This document shows, one piece after another, positions 1 through 6,046 of a stretch of 10,484 nt of DNA. The translations under genes were made by a program, and so were the position numbers. Source of the DNA: Microcaldota archaeon (GTDB lineage Archaea; Micrarchaeota; Micrarchaeia; Burarchaeales; JACQQB01); NCBI GenBank assembly GCA_016207225.1, contig JACQQB010000066.1:1-10484 (forward strand), in the 5' to 3' direction. The first letter of the stretch is position 1; the number at the start of each line of letters is the position of its first letter. The notes below the pieces were generated by a model. That model was not told where the DNA came from. It ran no database searches and saw nothing but the letters and a program-made list of their open reading frames with translations.

Positions 1-777
1 CAAAAAGGCATTGACGATGTAGCTCAGCATTACTTAGCAAAGAAAGGCGTAGTTGCAGTAAGAAGAGTGAAGAAAAGCGATATTGAGAAGCTAGCAAAGG
101 CAACAGGCGCAAAAGTAGCAACAAGCCTGGAAGACTTAAGCATCTCTGACTTGGGGACTGCCGGAGCAGTCGAGGAAAGAAAAATCTCTGGCGAACAAAT
201 GGTCTTCGTAGAAAACTGCAAGGACCCAAAGAGCGTAACAATCTTTGCCCGCGGCGGTACTGAACATGTGGTAAGCGAGGTAGAGAGAGCAATCAAAGAT
301 GCAATAGGCGCAGTCTCAAGCGCAGTCGAGGATGGAAAATATGTAACCGGTGGAGGCAGCACTGAAATGCAGATAGCCACACAGCTAAGGAAATACGCAA
401 GTGAAATAGGTGGAAGAGAACAGCTGGCTATCCAGGCATTTGCAGACGCACTCGAGGTTATACCAAAAACCCTGGCAGAAAGTGCCGGCATAGACGCAAT
501 AGACACTTTAGTTGCACTGAGAGCAAAACACAAGAAAACCGAAGGCAAATCTGAAGGCATAGATGTCTACGGCGGTAAAATAAGCAACATGGCTGAACTA
601 GACGTAATAGAGCCAACCAAGGTAAAAAGACAAGCGATTTCAAGCGCAAGCGAAGCAACTGAGATGCTGCTAAGAATAGACGACATGATCAGTTCAAAAG
701 GAAAAGGCGGAGGCATGCCAGGCGGTCCAGGAGGAATGGGCGGCATGGGCGGAATGGGTGGCCACGACATGGAGTAA
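1..777 (+). CDS. Thermosome (group II chaperonin) subunit, C-terminal part
   Basis: This is the last 258 residues of a group II chaperonin subunit; the reading frame is open from base 1, so the 5' part lies outside the window. Thermosome subunits (about 540 aa) form a double-ring cytosolic ATP-driven folding chamber with a built-in lid. The fragment covers the end of the apical domain (start [20 protein letters not shown]), the intermediate domain and the C-terminal equatorial domain. Visible hallmarks are [10 protein letters not shown] (fragment residues about 115-124, the conserved Gly-rich ATP-site turn followed by Glu), [11 protein letters not shown] (about 161-171, matching the family's NAGLDPIDxLV nucleotide-binding segment) and a Gly-Met-rich tail ending GGHDME (about 235-258), typical of archaeal subunits. 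The GTG at 67 is an internal Val codon, not a start. Family certain; which paralog (alpha or beta) cannot be told. Confidence 0.97.
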   Translation, partial: QKGIDDVAQHYLAKKGVVAVRRVKKSDIEKLAKATGAKVATSLEDLSISDLGTAGAVEERKISGEQMVFVENCKDPKSVTIFARGGTEHVVSEVERAIKDAIGAVSSAVEDGKYVTGGGSTEMQIATQLRKYASEIGGREQLAIQAFADALEVIPKTLAESAGIDAIDTLVALRAKHKKTEGKSEGIDVYGGKISNMAELDVIEPTKVKRQAISSASEATEMLLRIDDMISSKGKGGGMPGGPGGMGGMGGMGGHDME

Positions 778-800
778 GCTTACTCCATTTTTCTTTATTT
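771..800 (+). terminator. Stop-codon-containing hairpin and U-tract after the thermosome gene
   Basis: GGAGTAAGCTTACTCC (771-786) is a perfect 16-bp palindrome that can fold as a 6-bp stem with an AGCT loop. ATTTTTCTTTATTTTTT follows at once. The TAA stop of the thermosome gene (775-777) lies inside it. The U-rich run fits archaeal intrinsic termination; whether the hairpin itself contributes is inference. Confidence 0.7.
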
Positions 801-834
801 TTTCTATTTTTCTATATTACACTATACAGCCAGC

Positions 835-894
835 ATGGCAAACCAATTGGCAAGAAAAAAGAAGCACCTGCATAAAAAGGCACACTCATCCTAA
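835..894 (+). CDS. Possible 19-aa basic peptide (weak)
   Basis: An ATG opens a 19-codon frame reading MANQLARKKKHLHKKAHSS before TAA. It is strongly basic (six Lys, one Arg, three His) and lies alone in the roughly 150-bp gap between the thermosome terminator and the convergent small gene. An AT-rich stretch (around 811-818, tctatatt) could serve as a TATA element, but it is close to the ATG and no Shine-Dalgarno site is visible. A-rich DNA easily gives Lys-rich frames by chance, and the peptide does not match the tiny ribosomal protein eL41 that I know. Treat it as a candidate only; the gap otherwise holds just the two terminators. Confidence 0.15.
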   Translation: MANQLARKKKHLHKKAHSS

Positions 895-922
895 AGATTG
901 CTTAGTCACTTATAAAACTATA

Positions 923-945
923 AAAAAATGGAGGCCTAAGCCTCC
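923..945 (-). terminator. Stop-codon-containing hairpin and U-tract after the small gene
   Basis: On the minus strand GGAGGCTTAGGCCTCC (945 down to 930) forms a 6-bp GC-rich stem with a TTAG loop, followed by A and a run of seven T. The TAG stop of the 87-aa gene (938-936) lies in the loop. The design closely matches the terminator of the thermosome gene opposite (771-800). Confidence 0.72.
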
Positions 946-1199
946 TCATACAACTCTTCAAATCCCTTTGCTAGCTTCTCTTCCTTATCCTCCAATTCTT
1001 CCCCTTTCTTTGCTTTCTCTGCCACGACTTCTACGATAAGCTCAGCCAGCTTATCCAACTTTGCACCGTAGCGCTGATCCATTTTTTGTTTCACTTTCTC
1101 TTTCAACAACTCTACCTTGCCCCATTTTGATAGCGCTGTTGCATAATCCACTTCTCTGCAACCAGATTCACAGGTCATCTGCATTTGTGTTCCATACAT
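936..1199 (-). CDS. Uncharacterised small Cys/Lys/Glu-rich protein, divergent from PadR regulator
   Basis: An 87-aa protein I do not recognise. The N-terminus has a closely spaced cysteine pair (CESGC, residues 10-14, CxxxC spacing). From about residue 18 on it is charged and probably helical: LSKWGKVELLKEKVKQKM, then a Leu/Val-rich amphipathic segment (about 48-62), ending in an acidic LYEEA tail. There is no signal peptide or membrane segment, so it is probably cytosolic. I chose ATG at 1199 rather than the upstream TTG at 1238: a GGTGAG Shine-Dalgarno site (minus strand, 1208-1203) sits just before this ATG, whereas the TTG falls at the predicted transcription start. A TATA box at 1259-1266 and a palindrome over the start site suggest control by the divergent PadR-type protein. 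The cysteines hint at metal or redox binding, but two thiols alone do not establish that. Confidence 0.72.
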   Translation of the reverse strand: MYGTQMQMTCESGCREVDYATALSKWGKVELLKEKVKQKMDQRYGAKLDKLAELIVEVVAEKAKKGEELEDKEEKLAKGFEELYEEA

Positions 1200-1224
1200 T
1201 TTCTCACCTTCTACCGGATCTCCA

Positions 1225-1255
1225 TATTGGATATCCAATATTGGTTATACAATAT
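1225..1255. promoter_or_regulatory. Double palindromic operator candidate between small gene and padR-like gene
   Basis: TATTGGATATCCAATA (1225-1240) is a perfect 16-bp palindrome. A second, overlapping imperfect one follows (ATATTG 1238-1243 with CAATAT 1250-1255), so two ATTGG/CCAAT-type sites are stacked. They cover the predicted transcription start of the minus-strand gene and end just inside its TATA box. PadR proteins are dimers that bind such inverted repeats near their targets. The assignment to this regulator is inference from position. Confidence 0.55.
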
Positions 1256-1258
1256 ATC

Positions 1259-1266
1259 TTTATAAA
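1259..1266 (-). promoter_or_regulatory. TATA box for the 87-aa small gene
   Basis: TTTATAAA on the minus strand with an AAAGC stretch upstream as a possible BRE. Its centre predicts a transcript start near 1237, giving a leader of about 37 nt that includes the GGTGAG site before ATG 1199. The element is itself symmetric (CTTTATAAAG, 1258-1267), so direction rests on the gene layout. Confidence 0.6.
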
Positions 1267-1290
1267 GCTTTCGATTTACGAGTACAAAAC

Positions 1291-1298
1291 ATATAAAT
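1291..1298 (+). promoter_or_regulatory. TATA box for the PadR-family gene
   Basis: ATATAAAT preceded by ACAAAAC (BRE-like purines). The centre is about 27 bp before ATG 1322, so transcription would begin almost at the start codon: a leaderless mRNA. Confidence 0.6.
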
Positions 1299-1321
1299 CC
1301 CCCAAAAGGCATATTCAAGTC

Positions 1322-1627
1322 ATGGAAAAGCACACTTCAGTCTGCGACATGCGCGGGTACTTAACCTTCTTAATTTTGTGGATAGTCCGTAAGAAATCAT
1401 TAAGCGGTGCAGAAATATCAGAAGAAATAGCAAAAAGAAAAGGATGCAAACCAAACCCCGGGACCATCTATCCAGCTTTGAAAGACCTAGTCAAAAAGAA
1501 AGCTTTGTCCATAAACTCTAAAAAAGGAAAAGAAAAGTGCTATTCCCTTACGCCACTGGGTAAAGAAGTTCTTGATTTTGCAACAAAATCCTTCTGTAAG
1601 ATATTTTATGATGTCATGGCTCGCTAA
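1322..1627 (+). CDS. PadR-family winged-helix transcriptional regulator
   Basis: A 101-aa DNA-binding protein. The N-terminal winged helix runs from about residue 11 to 80: LTFLILWIV helix, the SGAEISEEIAKRKG helix, then KPNPGTIYPALKDLVKKKAL (residues 43-62), the PadR recognition-helix signature (family form xPSxGTIYPxLxxLxxxGLI). KEKCYSLTPLGKEVL follows as the wing and start of the dimerisation helix. The length fits the short PadR subfamily with one C-terminal helix. It carries four cysteines (8, 42, 73, 92), many for such a small protein. The start is the ATG at 1322, one base past the expected transcript start; longer upstream readings would run through the operator and promoter. It is divergent from the 87-aa gene, which it probably controls. 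Its stop overlaps the stop of the convergent DUF63 gene by four bases. Confidence 0.9.
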   Translation: MEKHTSVCDMRGYLTFLILWIVRKKSLSGAEISEEIAKRKGCKPNPGTIYPALKDLVKKKALSINSKKGKEKCYSLTPLGKEVLDFATKSFCKIFYDVMAR

Positions 1628-2508
1628 GTGCTTGCAACCATTGTTAGCAAATCCCTTACTCCAGGGGCCAAGCCAAAAATACTTAACAACAACACTACAT
1701 AGTTCTTCTCTTCCGCATTCTCCTCCTTCTCCAAAACTACAGTCGCAAGAGTTGCAAAAGCTACCTTAACTAAGAAGAATAACAACATACCATTCCCAGG
1801 TCCAAAAACCGCTTCACCTACGTCTCCTATTCCTCTCGATAAAACATGCTGCTCAAAAAATTGCTTATTCTCCAAACTGCTAAAAACATTAAGCACCACG
1901 TATGTTGCAGCCCCGTCTAAAGAGTGGGAAAAAACCACTATACTCGGGAAATAAGACTTTGCCTTAATGTGCTTAAGCACTACTAAACCAGTTCCCAAAC
2001 CCACAAGTGCCAATGCCAAGACTAAAATCCCATATGAATAAAATTTGAATGCAGGAATAAGCAATATCAATTGTGAAAGCCAAAGCACGGTGCCAAACCA
2101 AGGCAAAAGGTCAAATCTTTTTATCTTGTGGAAAAAAATCACGCTTGCCAGAGTCAACAGGCCAACCACTATGTATATTCCCGGCGTCACTGTGAAATAA
2201 CTATAGTCATAGACATGCGAATCTATTATTGTGCCCATCAACCCGAACAAATAATCCCTATAACCTCCTATCATCCCCCTATCCGTTATATCTGTGAGAA
2301 CCCTTAGGGTAGACCCAAATAAAATAAAAGGCATGATGTACAGTACAAACTTTTCGTCTATTCTTATCCTCAATGTCCTTAACAATTTGAAAATCGCATA
2401 TGCTGCAACTAGCGCTATTACTGCATAAACAACGGTATTAATCGTGTTATAACCGCTTCTTTGCCATATCGGGTCTATAAAATAAGTCTGAATTATGTCA
2501 CTTGCCAT
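1624..2508 (-). CDS. DUF63 family archaeal polytopic membrane protein
   Basis: A 294-aa integral membrane protein of the archaeal DUF63 family, whose function is unknown. Family-like segments in order: WQRSGYNTINTVVYAV (15-30; family form xxGYNxVNTxxYA), an IRIDEKF loop then MPFILFGSTLRVLTD (59-73), FPSIVVFSHSLDGAATYVVL (187-206, the most characteristic part, with FSHxLDxxAT) and GLAPGVRDLL near the end (279-288). I count roughly seven hydrophobic spans (about 24-44, 54-70, 108-126, 135-152, 158-176, 187-208, 240-260), plus a last one near 269-284. The ATG at 2508 lies about 26 bp from a TATA element, which suggests a leaderless transcript. It is convergent with the PadR gene and divergent from the pilus operon; neither neighbour suggests a job for it. 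Confidence 0.92.
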   Translation of the reverse strand: MASDIIQTYFIDPIWQRSGYNTINTVVYAVIALVAAYAIFKLLRTLRIRIDEKFVLYIMPFILFGSTLRVLTDITDRGMIGGYRDYLFGLMGTIIDSHVYDYSYFTVTPGIYIVVGLLTLASVIFFHKIKRFDLLPWFGTVLWLSQLILLIPAFKFYSYGILVLALALVGLGTGLVVLKHIKAKSYFPSIVVFSHSLDGAATYVVLNVFSSLENKQFFEQHVLSRGIGDVGEAVFGPGNGMLLFFLVKVAFATLATVVLEKEENAEEKNYVVLLLSIFGLAPGVRDLLTMVAST

Positions 2509-2519
2509 AATCTAGTTGT

Positions 2520-2544
2520 AACCAGCAACTTTTTAATACTGGTT
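2520..2544 (-). promoter_or_regulatory. Divergent promoter region: TATA box flanked by inverted repeat
   Basis: GTATTAAAAAG on the minus strand (2539-2529) is the likely TATA box of the DUF63 gene, about 26 bp from ATG 2508. It is enclosed by AACCAG (2520-2525) and CTGGTT (2539-2544), a 6-bp inverted repeat that could be a regulator site. The plus-strand pilus operon must also start near here; TTTTTAATA (2530-2538) or ATATTTTAA (2548-2556) could serve, and I cannot choose between them. Confidence 0.4.
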
Positions 2545-2559
2545 CACATATTTTAACTC

Positions 2560-2565
2560 GGTGAT
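2560..2565 (+). promoter_or_regulatory. GGTGAT Shine-Dalgarno site before an ATA codon
   Basis: GGTGAT is the classic archaeal ribosome binding sequence. It ends three bases before ATA 2569, in frame with the first TadC gene. The gap between GGTGA/GGTGG and the start (four bases) equals that of the 87-aa gene (GGTGAG, ATG 1199) and the fourth prepilin gene (GGTGG, ATG 6031). No ATG, GTG or TTG in a useful frame follows at that distance. Confidence 0.5.
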
Positions 2566-2568
2566 AGC

Positions 2569-2685
2569 ATAAAAGTTCCATTCTTCATTCTTCCATACAG
2601 GATCTCCTCATCCATCAGCAGACCATTCCTTGGTATTGGAAACAACATTGCCATCATTCATCCTACCCTTAAAAATGATCTATCG
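2569..2685 (+). other. Probable uncalled N-terminal extension of the first TadC protein (ATA start)
   Basis: The frame of the TadC gene stays open upstream of its first ATG (2686) as far as the TAA at 2554-2556. From ATA 2569 it adds 39 residues beginning IKVPFFILPYRISSSISRP and ending THPT-like IIHPTLKNDLS before the ATG. This reads as protein: Pro-Phe-rich start, amphipathic arginine helix, then the FP/HP-xLxxDLxxxxxxxxxxEYL pattern that archaeal TadC/GspF proteins carry just before their first membrane span. No ribosome site precedes ATG 2686. The real start is therefore likely ATA 2569, or an ATG there misread or mutated by one base. Confidence 0.55.
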
Positions 2686-3453
2686 ATGCTTAAGAGCACG
2701 TATACTTCAGGCGAATACCTGATAGCAGCATTTCTCAACGCATTTTTACTCTCCTCTTTGCTATTCTCTTTAGTATTTGTCCTATCCATCGGAAAGTCTA
2801 CAATGCAAACTTCTATCCAAAACGCACTTCTTCCAGGTGTCGCAGCTTTACTCCTCCTTTTTCTACTCTATCTATACTACCCACGGATCCAAGTTAAGAA
2901 AATAGTTGAAGAAATAGACAAAGACCTTGTTTTTGCATTGAAAGACCTCACGATCCAAATAATGTCTGGTGTAACCCTATTCGAGGCAATGAGAAATATT
3001 TCTAATGCAAATTACGGCAAGCTCTCCAAAGAATTCGAAATAGTCGTTAAAGACATAAACTCTGGAGAACCTCAGGAAAAAGCATTAGAGAAAATGGCCC
3101 TCAGGACAGAATCTGAATTCTTAAAGAGAATAACCTGGCAGATAATCTCTGTTTTAAAGTCAGGATCCAGTTTAAGAAATGCACTGGAAAGCATAACTAC
3201 CAGTGTAAAACAACACCAAGCGAATCAAATTAAAACTTACATTCAAGAAATGAATCTTTGGACTCTATTATACGGTATAATCGGTGTAGCCATACCTAGC
3301 CTCGGAATAACTGTCATAGTCATCCTTTCTTCGATAAGCGGCATCAAAATTACAGAATTCACATTCTTCATCCTGCTTTTATTATGCTTCATTGCCGAAC
3401 TGGTGATAATCCAGTATGTAAAGGTCAAAAGGCCGGCATTGCAAACAGAGTGA
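2686..3453 (+). CDS. TadC/GspF-type pilus assembly platform protein 1
   Basis: An inner-membrane platform protein of type IV pilus-like systems (T2SSF fold); it would couple a cytosolic assembly ATPase to prepilin extraction. From ATG 2686 it has 255 residues; with the likely 39-residue extension, 294. Spans at about 12-36 and 47-66 come first, then the cytosolic T2SSF domain (about 75-185) opening with DLVFALKDLTIQIMSGVTLF (80-99), the usual LxxLxxxLxSGxxLxEAL pattern, with LKSGSSLRNALESI (157-170) later, then spans at about 193-219 and 225-246. It is the first gene of the seven-gene plus-strand run; only four bases separate it from the next gene. Archaeal ArlJ (FlaJ) is one longer protein; two separate TadC-like proteins in tandem recall methanococcal EpdJ/EpdK. 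The canonical ATG is used for coordinates only because ATA starts are rare. Confidence 0.88.
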   Translation: MLKSTYTSGEYLIAAFLNAFLLSSLLFSLVFVLSIGKSTMQTSIQNALLPGVAALLLLFLLYLYYPRIQVKKIVEEIDKDLVFALKDLTIQIMSGVTLFEAMRNISNANYGKLSKEFEIVVKDINSGEPQEKALEKMALRTESEFLKRITWQIISVLKSGSSLRNALESITTSVKQHQANQIKTYIQEMNLWTLLYGIIGVAIPSLGITVIVILSSISGIKITEFTFFILLLLCFIAELVIIQYVKVKRPALQTE

Positions 3454-3457
3454 AACT

Positions 3458-4426
3458 ATGGGTAAACTATTAAATTCAATTGGCGAACTCGCACCAAAAA
3501 AGACTAAAGATAAAATAGCATCGTTACTCGAATTCTCTAGCAGCAATGAAGACCCCAAGCACTGGCTGGGTAAAAAAATCACATATTCATTAATCATCTC
3601 AATACTGGTAATCGCAGTTTCCTTGCTCTTGAAGCTGAACATATTGTTTACCATACTTCTTTCAATTACATTCTTCTCAATAACCTTATTCACAAGCTAC
3701 ACCTTACTCTATTTCAGGGTAGAAGACAGGAAAAACCAGGTTGAAAGAACTCTACCCGACCTCTTACACTTAATAGCCTCAAACATAAGTGCAGGTGTTA
3801 CCCCAATGGTTGCCTTGCGGATGGCAGCAAGAGATGAATTAGGCCCAATTTCAGATGAAATAAAATACGTAACTACCAGGTCAATGTCTCCAGAATCACT
3901 TTCTCAGATATTTGCCGAAATCTCCAAAAAAATAAAATCAAACACTCTTGAAAGAATAGTTGAGCTATTCGCAAGCAGCATAGTGGCAGGAGGAAATATA
4001 ATCAGGCTACTGGACACCACAGCAGAGGATTTAAGGGAAACTCAAGAGCTAAAAAGACAACTTGTCTCAGGCACAAGTATGTACATAATTTTCATACTGT
4101 TTATGACAATTGTCGGGATGCCGATGCTGTTTTCCGTTTCCCTGCAATTTATAGAAATGCTGAATAAATTCCAAATAAAACAAACTGTAAACATAAGTCA
4201 GCAGATAGGCCTAGCAATAAATTCCCCGATATCTGCAGAATTCATCTACAACATTTCCCTAACAACTATCCTTATAACTTCACTCCTTGCAAGCATTTTC
4301 ATATCTGTAATTCACAGCGGGAAAAGACTTAACGGACTTCGCTATGCCCCATTCATAATACTAGCCTCTTACATCTCATTTTTTTTCATGAGATTCTACG
4401 TATTAAAATTTCTATTTGGTTTTTAA
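3458..4426 (+). CDS. TadC/GspF-type pilus assembly platform protein 2
   Basis: A 322-aa second platform protein of the T2SSF/TadC family. A soluble N-terminus (1-40) is followed by two spans (about 41-60 and 62-86), a cytosolic T2SSF domain (about 90-205) that opens with ERTLPDLLHLIASNISAGVT (96-115), the family signature, and later VAGGNIIRLLDTTAEDLRE (176-194), then three hydrophobic stretches (about 206-232, 264-286 and 297-320). It is larger than its upstream partner and diverged from it, so a heteromeric platform seems likely. A GAGTGA purine stretch, including the upstream TGA, precedes its ATG. The next gene's ATG follows the TAA by one base. No assembly ATPase gene is in the window; in many loci it lies next to these genes, so it must be elsewhere here. 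Confidence 0.9.
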   Translation: MGKLLNSIGELAPKKTKDKIASLLEFSSSNEDPKHWLGKKITYSLIISILVIAVSLLLKLNILFTILLSITFFSITLFTSYTLLYFRVEDRKNQVERTLPDLLHLIASNISAGVTPMVALRMAARDELGPISDEIKYVTTRSMSPESLSQIFAEISKKIKSNTLERIVELFASSIVAGGNIIRLLDTTAEDLRETQELKRQLVSGTSMYIIFILFMTIVGMPMLFSVSLQFIEMLNKFQIKQTVNISQQIGLAINSPISAEFIYNISLTTILITSLLASIFISVIHSGKRLNGLRYAPFIILASYISFFFMRFYVLKFLFGF

Positions 4427-4427
4427 C

Positions 4428-5162
4428 ATGTTCAAAAGACATACAATTAAGAAAGGCCAGACTACAGTAGAATTCCTAATAATCCTAGTCATAACCATGA
4501 CAATCTTCACCACACTGGTATTTGTGGTAAACCAGCAACTAGAATCCCAGACAAATATTTTTAGGAGCACCCAGGCCCAAAACACCATAAATGCCATAAT
4601 CTCTGCAGCAGAACTCACCTATTCCGAAGGAAGCGGCTCATCAAGGGCCATAACCATAACAATCCCTGACGGCATTGAACCCCAAAGAACTTACATAGAT
4701 GAAAATTATGTCAACATAGCACTGTATATAGGGAATGACATAAGCGACATAAATGGTAAAAGCAGCGTAAAATTATTGGGAAGCCTGCCAAAAGAGGCGG
4801 GTACCTACACAATCAACGTAATCTCTAAAGAAGGGTATGTGGTAATAGGGGAAAGATCACTGGATGCAACCCCCACACTATTGGTTTTTCAGATGAAAAA
4901 AAATGAGCTTCAAAACAAATCCTTCAAACTGCAGAATAGAGGATCAGAAAGCTTTTCAATAATCTTGGATACTAAAGTACCTTCGTCACAAATCTCGATA
5001 ACTACTGACAAAAGCTTTTTTACCCTAACTCCTAATGAAGACCAGACAGTCCTTGTAACTGCTGAAAGCAAGTCCTCTGGGCTTCACACTGGTTATATAG
5101 ATGCAATAGGTAACTTTAATGAATCAATTAGGATTTATATACAGGTTGATGCACGTGACTAA
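4428..5162 (+). CDS. Class III signal peptide prepilin-like protein with Ig-like C-terminal region
   Basis: A 244-aa prepilin with a canonical archaeal class III signal: positive N-terminus, then IKKGQTTVEFLIILVITM, with Gly10|Gln11 as the expected prepilin-peptidase (EppA-type) cut and Glu15 at mature position +5. The hydrophobic helix runs to about residue 35. The middle holds SEGSGSSRAITITIPDGIEP (67-86), a pattern seen in other archaeal minor pilins (polar Gly-rich loop, then TVxIPxGV). From about 150 on (LLVFQMKKNELQNKSFKLQN, then FTLTPNEDQTVLVTAES and GYIDAIG) it looks like a beta-sandwich repeat of the CARDB/NPCBM-like Ig class, suited to surface adhesion; that is inference. The ATG at 4428 is preferred over the TTG at 4416, which lies inside the previous gene. 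Two N-glycosylation sequons (NKS, NES) are present. Confidence 0.85.
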   Translation: MFKRHTIKKGQTTVEFLIILVITMTIFTTLVFVVNQQLESQTNIFRSTQAQNTINAIISAAELTYSEGSGSSRAITITIPDGIEPQRTYIDENYVNIALYIGNDISDINGKSSVKLLGSLPKEAGTYTINVISKEGYVVIGERSLDATPTLLVFQMKKNELQNKSFKLQNRGSESFSIILDTKVPSSQISITTDKSFFTLTPNEDQTVLVTAESKSSGLHTGYIDAIGNFNESIRIYIQVDARD

Positions 5163-5556
5163 AGGTCAAATTTCTACTGATTTGCTTATAATCACCATAC
5201 TGTTCGCTTTGCTATTCCTATCAATGTTCGGGATATACCTAAATGCTCAAAGCATACTTTCAGAAAGAAAGACTATCCTAATTGCAAAGTCAATATCAGA
5301 GCAACTTGCAAGCTCAATAAATAATGCGGATATTGTTGGTAATGGGTATGAAGAGAAACTATTCCTGGAAAACACTGAAACTCCATTTACAATATCATTC
5401 CAAAATCACAGGGTCGAGGTTTTATGGCAAACTCCTTCTGGAAATTCCAGCCATTCCTCTGCCGTATCAACTAACTCAGTAACTTTAACCAAAAACATTA
5501 CTTCAAATTCAGTGGTCACAGTGAAAAATACTGATGGTGTAATCTATGTTTCATAA
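5149..5556 (+). CDS. Class III-type minor prepilin
   Basis: A 135-aa minor prepilin-like protein. The signal TKGQISTDLLIITILFALLF (residues 4-23) has Gly6|Gln7 as cut site and Asp11 at mature +5 in place of Glu. One hydrophobic helix reaches about residue 32, followed by a helical stretch (SILSERKTILIAKSISEQL) and a small beta-rich head ending VKNTDGVIYVS. Start choice is open: ATG 5149 overlaps the previous gene by 14 bases, while GTG 5155 gives the compact MTKGQ start and has GGTTGAT just upstream; the longer ATG 5119 reading lacks support. The overlap implies coupled translation with the preceding prepilin. Archaeal minor pilins of this form have no assigned individual function. Confidence 0.8.
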   Translation: MHVTKGQISTDLLIITILFALLFLSMFGIYLNAQSILSERKTILIAKSISEQLASSINNADIVGNGYEEKLFLENTETPFTISFQNHRVEVLWQTPSGNSSHSSAVSTNSVTLTKNITSNSVVTVKNTDGVIYVS

Positions 5557-6046
5557 AGGGCAAATCTATTCAATCGATTTAGTGTTCGCATTCTCTATCC
5601 TAACACTCCTGCTAATTACAGTTATCTACTACCAAAACTATTTCGTAATAAATATAGATGAGAATGAAAAAAGTAGCGACATTCACAGAATAGCAAACAA
5701 CGTGGCTGCTAAGCTTATCCTATCTCCTGGAGAACCTAGCAACTGGTCTACTCTGGACAGCTCAAGCATAGGCATTGCCAAAGACCGCAATATTCTAGAT
5801 GAAAATAAACTGACAACACTCCTTAACCTGCTGAATAGCTCAGACGGCTATGAAAAAGGAAAAGAGGCACTAGGCGTTTTTGCCGAGAATTCCAATTTGG
5901 AATATCATATAACAATTGAAGGTGAAGGCCTAAAATACACAGTTGGGAAAGAAAAAAATAGCTCAATAGCTTCCTCCTCTTCCAGATATGCGGTTCTAAA
6001 CGATAAAACAATCAAAGCTACGGTGGTAATATGGGAAAGAACCTAA
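5546..6046 (+). CDS. Minor prepilin-like protein with PGEPSNW motif
   Basis: A 166-aa prepilin-like protein. The signal is HKGQIYSIDLVFAFSILTLL (3-22): Gly5|Gln6 remains, but the acidic residue sits at mature +6 (Asp11) rather than +5. A helix to about residue 33 is followed by DIHRIANNVAAKLILSPGEP and SNW (45-67), then a Leu-rich helical part around KLTTLLNLL and a beta-rich end (EYHITIEGEGLKYTVG). The GxPxNW stretch followed by a GxA segment is, from memory, common to a family of archaeal secreted pilin-like proteins lying next to TadC genes. GGTGT (5536-5540) precedes ATG 5546 at a good distance, and the gene overlaps the previous one by 11 bases. Three sequons (NWS, NSS twice) are present. 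Confidence 0.8.
   Translation: MFHKGQIYSIDLVFAFSILTLLLITVIYYQNYFVINIDENEKSSDIHRIANNVAAKLILSPGEPSNWSTLDSSSIGIAKDRNILDENKLTTLLNLLNSSDGYEKGKEALGVFAENSNLEYHITIEGEGLKYTVGKEKNSSIASSSSRYAVLNDKTIKATVVIWERT

Noticed and set aside
30..560. 176-codon minus-strand frame within the thermosome gene
   Set aside because: It is a shadow of the chaperonin coding strand; Ser/Ala/Leu-rich composition is what the antisense of this gene would give.
715..770. GGN-ATG repeats at the thermosome end as a DNA repeat element
   Set aside because: They encode the Gly-Met tail that archaeal chaperonins normally have.
1200..1238. TTG start at 1238 for the 87-aa gene
   Set aside because: It lies at the predicted transcription start inside the palindrome, while ATG 1199 has a GGTGAG site just before it.
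1061..1321. Upstream extension of the PadR reading frame to 1061
   Set aside because: It would run through the operator, the TATA box and antisense to the 87-aa gene; the protein only becomes PadR-like from the ATG at 1322, which fits a leaderless start.
1619..1630. PadR and DUF63 as a cotranscribed or fused unit
   Set aside because: They are on opposite strands and only share four bases at their stop codons, so this is a tail-to-tail overlap.
5119..5148. ATG 5119 as the start of the second prepilin
   Set aside because: It adds ten residues before a compact class III signal, overlaps the previous gene by 44 bases, and has no ribosome site; ATG 5149 or GTG 5155 fits better.
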